From contig JBDSEV010000023.1 of assembly GCA_039919885.1 (NCBI GenBank), positions 1 to 64,000 of the forward strand: a stretch of 64,000 nucleotides of DNA, given 5' to 3'. Below, piece by piece: positions 8,401 to 16,017 of the stretch (positions are counted from its first letter, which is position 1; the number at the start of each line of letters is the position of its first letter). Under the pieces are notes generated by a model that was not told the DNA's origin, made no database searches, and saw only the letters and a list, made by a program, of their open reading frames with translations. The translations under genes were made by a program, and so were the position numbers. Origin of the DNA: JACMLD01 sp039919885. Its GTDB lineage: Bacteria; Bacteroidota; Bacteroidia; Chitinophagales; Chitinophagaceae.

Positions 8401-9030
8401 ATGAAAAGTTTCATGCTTTCTCTTTTTTTATGCAGCTTGCTGTTTGCCGGTTTTTCACAGGGCGATAAATATACTGCTGTAATGCAAAAAAATATTGCTT
8501 CCCTGGATGCGGCCAAAACCGTGGGTGCGTTGCAGGATGTAGCTGCTTCTTTTGAACGTGTAGGCGATGCAGAAAAAACCCAATGGCTGCCCTACTATTA
8601 TGCCGCACTTGCGCAAACACGGATTGGCTGGCTGCCGGAAGTAAAAGACAAAGATGCCAACGCAGTGCAAATAAAAAAATACCTCGCAAAAGCAGAAGCC
8701 ATTGAAAAAAATGCCGAATTGTATGCCGTAGAAAATATGGTAGCAACGCAGCAAATGCTGGTAGATCCGCAAACGCGCTGGCAGACCAATGGGCAGGAGG
8801 CCGCTGCAGCATTGCAGGCCGGGTTAAAGCTGGATCCCAATAATCCCCGCCTGTACTATTTGCAGGGCGAAAGTTTGTTTGGAACCCCGGCACAGTTTGG
8901 TGGCGGCAAAGACAAAGCAAAACCTGTTTTCGAAAAATCGGTTGCATTGTTTAAATCCGCGCAACCCAAACCACTGTACCCAACATGGGGCCAGCAGCAG
9001 GCAGAAGATAAACTGGCCAAATGCCAGTAA
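8401..9030 (+). CDS. secreted TPR-like helical protein
   Basis: A 209-residue protein beginning MKSFMLSLFLCSLLF, a clear signal peptide ending near GFSQ. An upstream in-frame start at 8314 would overlap the receptor gene and bury the signal sequence, so 8401 is chosen. The mature part is a series of amphipathic helices with tetratricopeptide-like spacing, such as WLPYYYAALAQTRIGWL and a later GLKLDPNNPRLYYLQGESLFGTP, whose LDPNNPRLYY is typical of TPR turns. It follows the TonB-dependent receptor after 64 bp and may be co-transcribed. A periplasmic scaffold role is a guess. Confidence 0.75.
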   Translation: MKSFMLSLFLCSLLFAGFSQGDKYTAVMQKNIASLDAAKTVGALQDVAASFERVGDAEKTQWLPYYYAALAQTRIGWLPEVKDKDANAVQIKKYLAKAEAIEKNAELYAVENMVATQQMLVDPQTRWQTNGQEAAAALQAGLKLDPNNPRLYYLQGESLFGTPAQFGGGKDKAKPVFEKSVALFKSAQPKPLYPTWGQQQAEDKLAKCQ

Positions 9031-9042
9031 TAGAATAAATAA

Positions 9043-9068
9043 ATACCGGTAGAATTTTGGGCCGGTAT
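9043..9068 (+). terminator. weak stem-loop after the TPR-like gene
   Basis: ATACCGG (9043-9049) pairs with CCGGTAT (9062-9068). No T-run follows, so any termination would be inefficient. Confidence 0.3.
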
Positions 9069-9080
9069 GGTTGAAATGTC

Positions 9081-9111
9081 ATTGTGTTACCGTTAATAGC
9101 GGTAACACAAT
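9081..9111. promoter_or_regulatory. perfect 12-bp inverted repeat, operator candidate
   Basis: ATTGTGTTACCG (9081-9092) and CGGTAACACAAT (9100-9111) are exact reverse complements separated by 7 bp. The site ends 28 bp before the ATG of the membrane protein gene whose downstream partner is a winged-helix regulator. The lack of a T-run argues against a terminator. Autoregulation by that regulator is inferred. Confidence 0.5.
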
Positions 9112-9139
9112 GCTATATTTGATCGTAAACCAATTCGTT

Positions 9140-9751
9140 ATGCAGGAAGAAAATATTAGCCGGCAACAAAGCCTCGCCATTATTGAGTCTATGATCAATA
9201 AGGCCAAAAACCAGTTCAGCGAGAATGGCTTTGCTTACCTGCTTTGGGGTTGGGTAATACTTTTTTGCAGTGTCTCGCAGTATGTGCTGCAGTATGTTAT
9301 GCATCAGCCCAAACATTACCTTGTGTGGATGCTCACCTGGGTAGCAGCCATTGTGCAGGTGATTGATGCAACAAAACGTAAAAAAAGGAAAGCGGTAAAA
9401 ACATATACTGATGAAATCATAGGTTATGTTTGGATGACCTTTGTTGTCATGCTGTTATTGTGCGGAATACTGGTAGGCAAAGTTCTCGAGCCCGGCCAGT
9501 TTTATGTGGCAAATATTATTATTCTTGTTCTCTACGGTATGCCTACTTTGCTGTCGGGCGTTATCTTAAAATTCCGCCCGTTGGTAACAGGCGGCATTTG
9601 CTGCTGGATCCTTGCGGTACTGGCAAGTTTTGTGGCACCGCAATTTATTATCCTGCTCATAGCTGCAGCGGTAGTTGCCGCGTGGATTATACCTGGTTAT
9701 TTGTTGCGCAGCAGGTATAGAAGAGAAAACCTGGCGATACAACCCCAATAA
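9140..9751 (+). CDS. integral membrane protein paired with a winged-helix regulator
   Basis: A 203-residue inner-membrane protein of unknown function. The ATG at 9140 (MQEENISRQQSLAIIESMI) is chosen over a TTG at 9071 that lies before the inverted repeat. A short cytoplasmic amphipathic segment precedes about six transmembrane helices arranged in pairs. The first pair is followed by a basic loop (DATKRKKRKAVK). The protein ends with a basic tail (RSRYRREN). The next gene starts 6 bp downstream, a close pairing of this protein type with small HTH_34-like regulators that is frequent in Bacteroidota. Confidence 0.75.
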   Translation: MQEENISRQQSLAIIESMINKAKNQFSENGFAYLLWGWVILFCSVSQYVLQYVMHQPKHYLVWMLTWVAAIVQVIDATKRKKRKAVKTYTDEIIGYVWMTFVVMLLLCGILVGKVLEPGQFYVANIIILVLYGMPTLLSGVILKFRPLVTGGICCWILAVLASFVAPQFIILLIAAAVVAAWIIPGYLLRSRYRRENLAIQPQ

Positions 9752-9757
9752 TCTGTC

Positions 9758-10096
9758 GTGCAATCCATGCTGCGCGTGTTAGCAGCGATCATACAATCAC
9801 AATGCTTAGTAGTGTTTAAAGAATTAGACCCCATATTACATTCCCAGTTACGGCTTGCCGTTATATCGCTGCTCATAAGCGTAAAAGAAGCTGATTTTAC
9901 ATTTATAAAGGAGAAAACCAATGCTACTGCCGGCAACCTGAGTGTACAGGTAAATAAGCTGAAAGAGGCCGGTTATATTGATGTTACCAAACAGTTTAGA
10001 GACAATTATCCGCTGACGGTTTGTAAAATAACACCCGCGGGTATCATTGCGTTCGATCAATATGTAAAAAACCTGCAAACCTATTTCAGGCAATAA
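9758..10096 (+). CDS. small winged-helix transcriptional regulator (HTH_34/MarR-like)
   Basis: A DNA-binding protein of up to 112 residues. The core from KELDPILHSQLRLAVISLL onward is the typical N-terminus of winged-helix proteins of the HTH_34 type. A recognition-helix region follows (TAGNLSVQVNKLKEAGYIDV), then a beta-wing (DNYPLTVCKITPAGIIAF). The start is uncertain: GTG 9758, ATG 9767 and GTG 9812 are all in frame, and the family usually begins close to the last of these, giving 94 residues. It probably controls the upstream membrane protein gene. Confidence 0.8.
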   Translation: MQSMLRVLAAIIQSQCLVVFKELDPILHSQLRLAVISLLISVKEADFTFIKEKTNATAGNLSVQVNKLKEAGYIDVTKQFRDNYPLTVCKITPAGIIAFDQYVKNLQTYFRQ

Positions 10097-10208
10097 ATAT
10101 GCTCACGATTTGTGCGTGGTGAACGGCGCTAGTTATCTACCGGGCCAACTCAGGGATAAGTAAATTTCGCCCCAGGTCCGGCGCCTGCTGCCGCACGATA
10201 AAAAATAA

Positions 10209-10230
10209 TCCCCCCCGTTACCGGAGGGGA
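10209..10230 (-). terminator. terminator of the leftward T9SS protein gene
   Basis: A 9-bp stem (10209-10217 with 10222-10230, one G-U pair when read on the minus strand) with a 4-nt loop. The minus-strand transcript continues into TTATTTTTT. It lies 32 bp after the stop of the leftward gene and may also act on the rightward regulator gene. Confidence 0.8.
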
Positions 10231-10261
10231 TATTTTGTTACCTCTGTAGAAACCTTATGTT

Positions 10262-11686
10262 TTAATTTTTAATCAGTTTTACCATCATTCTTTCATTGCT
10301 GTTTACAATGACTTCCAGGAAATAAACGCCTGCCTGCAACCTGCTCGTTCCTTCCAGGCGGAGGCTATTGGTGCCATTGGCGCCGCGTGTTGTTTTGCGC
10401 ATTACTTCTGTACCAGTGCTGTTGGCTACTTTCAGTACGATGTATGCGTTTTCATTCAACTGTATATTTACCTTAATATCATTGATGGCAGGGTTGGGCG
10501 TTACGCTCAGCGACTGCAGGGTTTTTGTGCGGTACACACGCACTACCAGCACCTTGGTAAATGAAGATCTGCCATCCAGGTCAACCTGCTTCAGGCGATA
10601 ATACATGTCATTTCTATTGAGCACATTTTTGCTTACGTCATCATTAAACTGGTATTCGTGTTTAATGGAGGAGTTACCCATTCCCTTTACACTGCCCACA
10701 GATTTAAAGTTTATACCATCTGTGCTGCGCTCCACTTCATAACGGTCGTTGTTTAATTCAAACGTGGAGGTCCATTTAACGTTTACTTTATCATTCGCAT
10801 ATATTGCTCCAAAATCGGTAAGGGTAACAGGCAAAGCGCCCTGGCCCTGGAATGTAATCAGCACTGTTGCAATATCAGAACAAAGCGAAGGTGTGCCATT
10901 ATCACAGATCATATAGGTGAAGCTGGTGGTGAGTCCCTTAAAGCCTGGATTTGGTGTAAACGTGAACATGCCATAATCAGTCAGGTTTACATTGCCATCC
11001 GGCGAATTGGTCACCAGCGTGGATGTTAATGCACCATGTTCAGGGTCAGAATCGTTCGGTAAAACGTCGCCGCTCGCTGTATAATCGCCGCCACCGCCCA
11101 TGTAGTCGTTTACAGCCACGGGAGGTTGGTTACAGCCACCGCTAAAACACGTGTTTGCACCAAGGATAAGTTCATCTATCGCAATCCGATTTTCACCGTC
11201 AATACCTGCGTACTTAATATAAATTTTATAACATCCAGAAACATTTGGGTGCAACGTTTTGTTATAGGTATACACGCTGGTGTTGTTGTTTCCGGTAAGC
11301 TCGATGCTGTCCAGGGTGCGCGCAATTGTATTATCACCGTAGGTTGATGAAATGGTCAGCCAGCGGCGGTCTGTAACATTTGCGCTGAATTTATACTTGA
11401 AAGAAACTTGTATAGTTCCGTTGAGGGACAGCTGAGGAGATAAAATGCCGGTATTTTGGGTGCTTGTTGCACCCGGCCCTGAGATCATGGCACCATCGCC
11501 TTCAATAGCCGGGTCCCAGCCGCCATTGTTGATGTCAAAATCGCGAAATTGCCAGCAATGAGCGGTCAGGTTATTTTTGACTTCGGTTAGCGCCGCTTCC
11601 GGGCGGCTGTTAAAGTTTTCGGTAAATTGAGAGAAAGCCCCGGTTACTGCAAAAACTGTTGCAATGAGAGTAATGATACGTTTCAT
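10262..11686 (-). CDS. secreted multidomain protein with T9SS type A sorting domain
   Basis: A 474-residue exported protein with signal peptide MKRIITLIATVFAVTGAFSQ. Residues about 20-175 look like a beta-sandwich (jelly-roll type) with a C-terminal FSGGCNQ. Residues about 185-280 form a cadherin-like or tandem-type Ig domain (PPVAVNDY, GDVLPNDSDPEHG, GMFTFTPNPGFKG). A fibronectin-like stretch with YEVERSTDG follows. The last 75 residues (LSVTPNPAINDIKVNI) are a T9SS type A sorting domain. No enzymatic motif is visible, so it may be an adhesin or binding protein. It is monocistronic, with its own terminator. Confidence 0.85.
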   Translation of the reverse strand: MKRIITLIATVFAVTGAFSQFTENFNSRPEAALTEVKNNLTAHCWQFRDFDINNGGWDPAIEGDGAMISGPGATSTQNTGILSPQLSLNGTIQVSFKYKFSANVTDRRWLTISSTYGDNTIARTLDSIELTGNNNTSVYTYNKTLHPNVSGCYKIYIKYAGIDGENRIAIDELILGANTCFSGGCNQPPVAVNDYMGGGGDYTASGDVLPNDSDPEHGALTSTLVTNSPDGNVNLTDYGMFTFTPNPGFKGLTTSFTYMICDNGTPSLCSDIATVLITFQGQGALPVTLTDFGAIYANDKVNVKWTSTFELNNDRYEVERSTDGINFKSVGSVKGMGNSSIKHEYQFNDDVSKNVLNRNDMYYRLKQVDLDGRSSFTKVLVVRVYRTKTLQSLSVTPNPAINDIKVNIQLNENAYIVLKVANSTGTEVMRKTTRGANGTNSLRLEGTSRLQAGVYFLEVIVNSNERMMVKLIKN

Positions 11687-12157
11687 TTTTGTACGTTTCA
11701 GAAGGTTAACAATAAAAAATCTGGCACAGGTTCGATGCGTAGCACAGCATCAGGGGTATTTCGCAGGAGGGGACAAACTTATAATGAAAATATTGTATTC
11801 GTTGTTGGGGTTTTTGCAGGAGCGGGTGCAGGGCACAGCCATTGGAAATAGCGGCGTTTTTTTATAGGCAGATTGGTAAAATTTGAAGTCTTAAAGGGAA
11901 TTGGGTTGCAGTCTGGGAATTTGCTGCACGGTGGACTTTCTAAGGATGCGGGAGTAAATGTAGGCAGTGGAATTGAAGGATGCAAGCAATTGGACGAAAT
12001 TTTTTTTATTGGCGCCTGCAGGCCACATTTCGGGTATTTGCTGTCTAAAACACAAGAAGTTATGGTGTAAAAGCCCATACCGGCGTAGTTTTCAACGGGT
12101 TTAACAGCAAATAATTTTACGGATTATCATTAGCCGGTAACTTGCATATACTATAAT
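11687..12157. other. divergent intergenic region
   Basis: 471 bp between divergent genes. Short open frames on both strands have no family resemblance and no usable start context. Strand composition is skewed (G-rich on the plus strand) through about 12000. Apart from the promoter candidate listed next I see nothing definite. Confidence 0.5.
12089..12119 (+). promoter_or_regulatory. candidate promoter for the ABC exporter operon
   Basis: TTTT (12089-12092), a 19-bp spacer and TAATTTTA (12112-12119) fit the Bacteroidota TTTG-N19-TAnnTTTG pattern with one change in each box. Transcription would start near 12126, about 30 nt before the ATG. Confidence 0.45.
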
Positions 12158-13090
12158 ATGGATGTAATAAATGTATCCCATCTCAGTAAACATTTTAATG
12201 GTGTCCACGCAGTAAACGATCTCTCCTTTACCGTGCAGGAGGCAGATGTGTATGGTTTCCTGGGTCAAAACGGTGCTGGTAAATCTACCACCATCCGGAT
12301 GTTGCTTACTTTAATCACGCCTTCTTCCGGGGAAATTGAACTGTTTGGGATGAACCTGCGCAGCCACCGTAAAGCAATTTTGCGGCAGGTTGGCGCAGTC
12401 ATTGAGCGCCCTGACCTGTACAAATATTTGTCTGCCTATGAAAATTTGCTGCTGTTCGCCAAAATGAGTGGTTTGCGGGTACAACGCAAACAACTCATGG
12501 ATCAGCTGGAAATGGTTGGCCTGGCAGAAAGAGCCACCAGTAAAGTGCACGCCTATTCCCAGGGTATGAAGCAGCGACTGGGTATTGCCATAGCCCTAAT
12601 TCATAACCCGCAACTGGTTATTCTTGATGAACCGGTAAACGGACTGGATCCGCAGGGTATCGCAGACATGCGCAACCTTATTATGCATCTAAGCAGGCAT
12701 TTGAAAAAAACAGTGGTGGTATCTTCTCATTTATTGAATGAAATGGAACAAATAGCCACCCGCATGCTCATCATAGATAAAGGGAGCAAAGTAGTGGAGG
12801 GAAGTGTAGCGGAATTGTTTGACCCCGCTAAAACAATTGTAGAGATAGATGCAAATAACACCGCTGCCGCCGCGGAAAAAATAAAACAAAGCAAATGGGC
12901 GGCCAGTTTGCAACAGGTTACGGAACGTGCGCTGGTATTACAATTACACAAAGACCAACTGGCACAATTAAATAAGGATTTAGTGCAGATGGATATTGAG
13001 ATAACCGGCTTTAGACCCGGCAATTCACTGGAAAAATATTTTTTATCCTTAACCGGTACCAATCAGCATGTGGCAGCTTTTACAAATTGA
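12158..13090 (+). CDS. ABC transporter ATP-binding protein
   Basis: The nucleotide-binding subunit of an export-type ABC transporter, 310 residues. Walker A is GQNGAGKST, the signature is YSQGMKQR, Walker B is LVILDEPVNGLDP, and the H-loop is SSHLLNEME. The C-terminal 80 residues form the extra domain often found in drug- and gliding-type ABC-2 ATPases. It overlaps the permease gene by 23 bp, so the two are translationally linked. Substrate unknown; the LolA-like protein encoded third in the operon hints at envelope lipid or lipoprotein traffic. Confidence 0.92.
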   Translation: MDVINVSHLSKHFNGVHAVNDLSFTVQEADVYGFLGQNGAGKSTTIRMLLTLITPSSGEIELFGMNLRSHRKAILRQVGAVIERPDLYKYLSAYENLLLFAKMSGLRVQRKQLMDQLEMVGLAERATSKVHAYSQGMKQRLGIAIALIHNPQLVILDEPVNGLDPQGIADMRNLIMHLSRHLKKTVVVSSHLLNEMEQIATRMLIIDKGSKVVEGSVAELFDPAKTIVEIDANNTAAAAEKIKQSKWAASLQQVTERALVLQLHKDQLAQLNKDLVQMDIEITGFRPGNSLEKYFLSLTGTNQHVAAFTN

Positions 13091-13949
13091 ATTATTTAAA
13101 ATATTCCGTAAACCCAGGACGTATATCAGTTTTGGCGCCATCGCAGCCATGGTACTGATTGTGCAGGTGGCACTCAAGTTTGACGGACAGTCTTACATTG
13201 AATTTATACTAGGCAGCCTGAAGGACACGCTGGACATACCGTACGGCACCATTTTAAACGGCTATTTTGTTTGTTTCGTGATTCTTAACCTGCTGCTTAT
13301 ACATATTCCATTGCTGATAGCTTTGGTAGCGGGCGATGAGATTGCCGGCGAAGCAAATATGGGTACGCTGCGTTTACTGGTGTCAAAACCCGTAAGCCGT
13401 ACAGAACTGATGCTGGCCAAGTTTACGGCTACCGTAATCTACACTGGCTTATTGCTGGCGTGGATGGCGTTCCTTTCGCTGGCGCTTAGCATTGCCCTGT
13501 TTGGAACAAATGACCTGATAGTAGCCCGCAGCAATGCCATTGAGATCATCAGCCGCAGCGACGTGATGTGGCGCTACTTTGCCGCCTTTGCGTACGCCAC
13601 AGTTGCCCTGACTACGGTTGCGTCACTGGCATTTTTATTGTCCGTATTTGCCGATAATTCCATTGGCCCCATTGTTTCCACCATCAGTATTGTTATTGTA
13701 TTTACTATTTTGTCTGAGTTGCAGATACCGTTGTACGACCGCACCGTGAAGCCCTACCTGTTTACTTCACACATGCTGGGGTGGAAAGGCTTTTTCTACC
13801 TGAAGACCGATGCAGAAGGCATCAGCATACCCCGCACCATAGAAAATTTGCCGGCCGTATTAAAAAGCATGAGCATCTTGCTGGCCTATATTGTTTTATT
13901 CACGGGCTCGGCCATTATCATATTTAAACGAAAAGACATTCTAAGCTAA
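13068..13949 (+). CDS. ABC-2 type transporter permease
   Basis: The membrane subunit that pairs with the preceding ATPase, 293 residues. An N-terminal helix follows a short basic start (ELFKIFRKPRTY). Five further helices follow, including the characteristic GDEIAGEANMGTLRLLVSKPVSR, the cytoplasmic coupling helix of ABC-2 permeases. Its start lies inside the ATPase gene. Substrate cannot be read from the sequence. Confidence 0.88.
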   Translation: MWQLLQIELFKIFRKPRTYISFGAIAAMVLIVQVALKFDGQSYIEFILGSLKDTLDIPYGTILNGYFVCFVILNLLLIHIPLLIALVAGDEIAGEANMGTLRLLVSKPVSRTELMLAKFTATVIYTGLLLAWMAFLSLALSIALFGTNDLIVARSNAIEIISRSDVMWRYFAAFAYATVALTTVASLAFLLSVFADNSIGPIVSTISIVIVFTILSELQIPLYDRTVKPYLFTSHMLGWKGFFYLKTDAEGISIPRTIENLPAVLKSMSILLAYIVLFTGSAIIIFKRKDILS

Positions 13950-13961
13950 TACGCATTTGGT

Positions 13962-14654
13962 ATGAAACGAATTATACTATTCTCACTACTATTTCCACTG
14001 GCATTTATTAATTCTTATGCACAGGATGCCGCGGCACTGGTACAAAGAGTAAAAACAAAACTGGAAAAGGTAAACGATTATGAAGCCAGCGGAGAGATGA
14101 AAACCAATGTGAGTTTTATGAAGGTGCCTGCCGCGCAGGTAAAAGTATATTTTAAAAAGCCGGGTAAAATAAAAATAAAAAACGAAAAAGGTATTTCGCT
14201 GGTACCAAAAGGAACCGTTAGCATCAGCCTCAATAACTTACTCAGTGGGCAATTTCAGGCACTTGATGGCGGCAGCGATAACATCAACGGGTTGCCGGTG
14301 AAAGTAGTAAAACTGTTGCCTTTGGATGAAAATGGGGAAGTAGTGCTTTCCAAACTATACATTGACGAAAAAAACGCGCTCATCCTCCGTGCAAAAACAA
14401 CAACGCGTGAGAGCGGTACCAATGAACTGGAAATGAGTTATGGAAAATATGCTTCGTACGCGCTGCCTGATAAAATCATTTTTTCTTTCAATACCCAGGA
14501 TTATAAGTTGCCCAAAGGCGTAACGTTTGATTATGATGACGGCAGTGAAAAAAAGAAAGAACCATCCGGAAAAGAAACACAACGTGGCAAAATAGAAATA
14601 AGTTACAGTGGTTATATCATTAACAAGGGCGTACCGGATTCAGTATTTAAATAG
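13962..14654 (+). CDS. LolA-like periplasmic protein
   Basis: A 230-residue exported protein with signal peptide ending near NSYAQ. The mature part has the half-barrel character of the LolA/outer-membrane lipoprotein-sorting family: an early helix (VQRVKTKLEKVNDYEASGEM), then long antiparallel strands with the KPGKIKIKNEKG turn. It begins 12 bp after the permease stop, so it is the third gene of the ABC operon. A periplasmic carrier for the substrate of the exporter is a reasonable inference. It is not the housekeeping LolA by context. Confidence 0.7.
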   Translation: MKRIILFSLLFPLAFINSYAQDAAALVQRVKTKLEKVNDYEASGEMKTNVSFMKVPAAQVKVYFKKPGKIKIKNEKGISLVPKGTVSISLNNLLSGQFQALDGGSDNINGLPVKVVKLLPLDENGEVVLSKLYIDEKNALILRAKTTTRESGTNELEMSYGKYASYALPDKIIFSFNTQDYKLPKGVTFDYDDGSEKKKEPSGKETQRGKIEISYSGYIINKGVPDSVFK

Positions 14655-14698
14655 CCTGCAACTGCCGGTGAAATTCTTGAAATATTGCAAGTACCGAT

Positions 14699-15814
14699 TT
14701 ATCCCTCCAGTTCAATGTCAATCTTCTCATCTTCCGCACCGGCAAGAATTTTATCTTTCATTCTTTTCAACGGGTTTTTGTGGTATTCTGCAAACTCGCT
14801 GCGTTGTTTAATAATTTCAACACAAGCAAAAATGGCGGCAATAAATGACGCGGTGTCTGCTTTATTTTTACCTGCTATATCAAACGCCGTTCCGTGGTCA
14901 GGAGATGTTCTTATACCGCTAAGGCCAGCCGTATAATTAACGCCCTCACCCAATGCCAGCGATTTAAAAGGAATTAGGCCCTGGTCGTGGTACATCGCCA
15001 GTACCGCATCAAACTTTTCATGCTGACCGCGCGCAAAAAACGCGTCGGCGCTGTACGGTCCGAATACAATGACATTGCTGTGGCTTTGTTTAAAATCTTT
15101 GATGGCGGGTTTTATAATTTCCTCTTCTTCTTTACCCACGAGTCCTTCATCGCCTGCATGGGGGTTTAACCCAAGTACAGCAATTTTCGGTTTGTCAATG
15201 CCAAAATCCTTCTGCAGGCTTTCTTTTAATATGGCCAGTTTGGAAATGATAGCTTCCCTGGTGATGTGTTTTGCCACTTCACTAACCGGAATGTGTTCGG
15301 TTACCAGGCCTACCCGCATATTGTCTGCCACCATCAGCATCAGTACGTCTTTGGCATTGAACAGATTTTTCAGGTAGGGGGTGTGGCCGGTATAATTAAA
15401 TTCTGCCGTTTGTGAATTCTTTTTGTGAATGGGTGCGGTAACCAATCCGTCAATTTTCTTTTCTTTTAAAGCGAGCCCTGCGGCGGTAAGTGATTTAATG
15501 GCATAGATACCACCGGTATCATTGAGGGTGCCGGGGTTGATGGCAATTTCCTCTTCCCAGCAGTTCACCACGGTTACCTGTTTGGGGCTGATGCGGCTGA
15601 TCTCTTTGATGTTCTGGTAATTAAAATTCATTTCCGGAACAGATTTCCGGTAGAAATTAATGACCTTATTGGACGCAAAAACCACGGGCGTGCATAACTC
15701 AAGCAGGCGGATGTCCGTCAGTGCTTTTATAATAAGCTCAATGCCAATACCATTAATGTCTCCGCAGGAAATGCCAATGATGGGCCTTGTGTGTACTGGT
15801 GCTGGTTGCTGCAT
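14699..15814 (-). CDS. pdxA: 4-hydroxythreonine-4-phosphate dehydrogenase
   Basis: An enzyme of the DXP-dependent pyridoxal 5-phosphate pathway that oxidises 4-phosphohydroxy-L-threonine with NAD. 371 residues, slightly longer than the enterobacterial enzyme. The N-terminal GISCGDINGIGIEL and the metal-ligand regions NYTGHTPYL, LGLNPHAGD and AMYHDQGLIPFK are all intact, as is TSPDHGTAFDIAG near the end. It is convergent with the LolA-like gene (44-bp gap) and appears to be monocistronic. Confidence 0.95.
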   Translation of the reverse strand: MQQPAPVHTRPIIGISCGDINGIGIELIIKALTDIRLLELCTPVVFASNKVINFYRKSVPEMNFNYQNIKEISRISPKQVTVVNCWEEEIAINPGTLNDTGGIYAIKSLTAAGLALKEKKIDGLVTAPIHKKNSQTAEFNYTGHTPYLKNLFNAKDVLMLMVADNMRVGLVTEHIPVSEVAKHITREAIISKLAILKESLQKDFGIDKPKIAVLGLNPHAGDEGLVGKEEEEIIKPAIKDFKQSHSNVIVFGPYSADAFFARGQHEKFDAVLAMYHDQGLIPFKSLALGEGVNYTAGLSGIRTSPDHGTAFDIAGKNKADTASFIAAIFACVEIIKQRSEFAEYHKNPLKRMKDKILAGAEDEKIDIELEG

Positions 15815-16017
15815 AATTATATTTTTGCAATGTTGCCAAAGTTACAATAAGCCGGGAGGAAAAAGCGTAAAAAGGCAAAAAGGTTGTAGTACCAGGTCCA
15901 GCACTGGTGCAGCTGGAACAAAAGCATTCACCAAGGGGAAAATTGCGGCCCATTCCGCTGCTTTGAACGGGGTGTGCTGCTGTTGCATCCCACCTGCTTT
16001 TAAACCGGGGTAAGATT

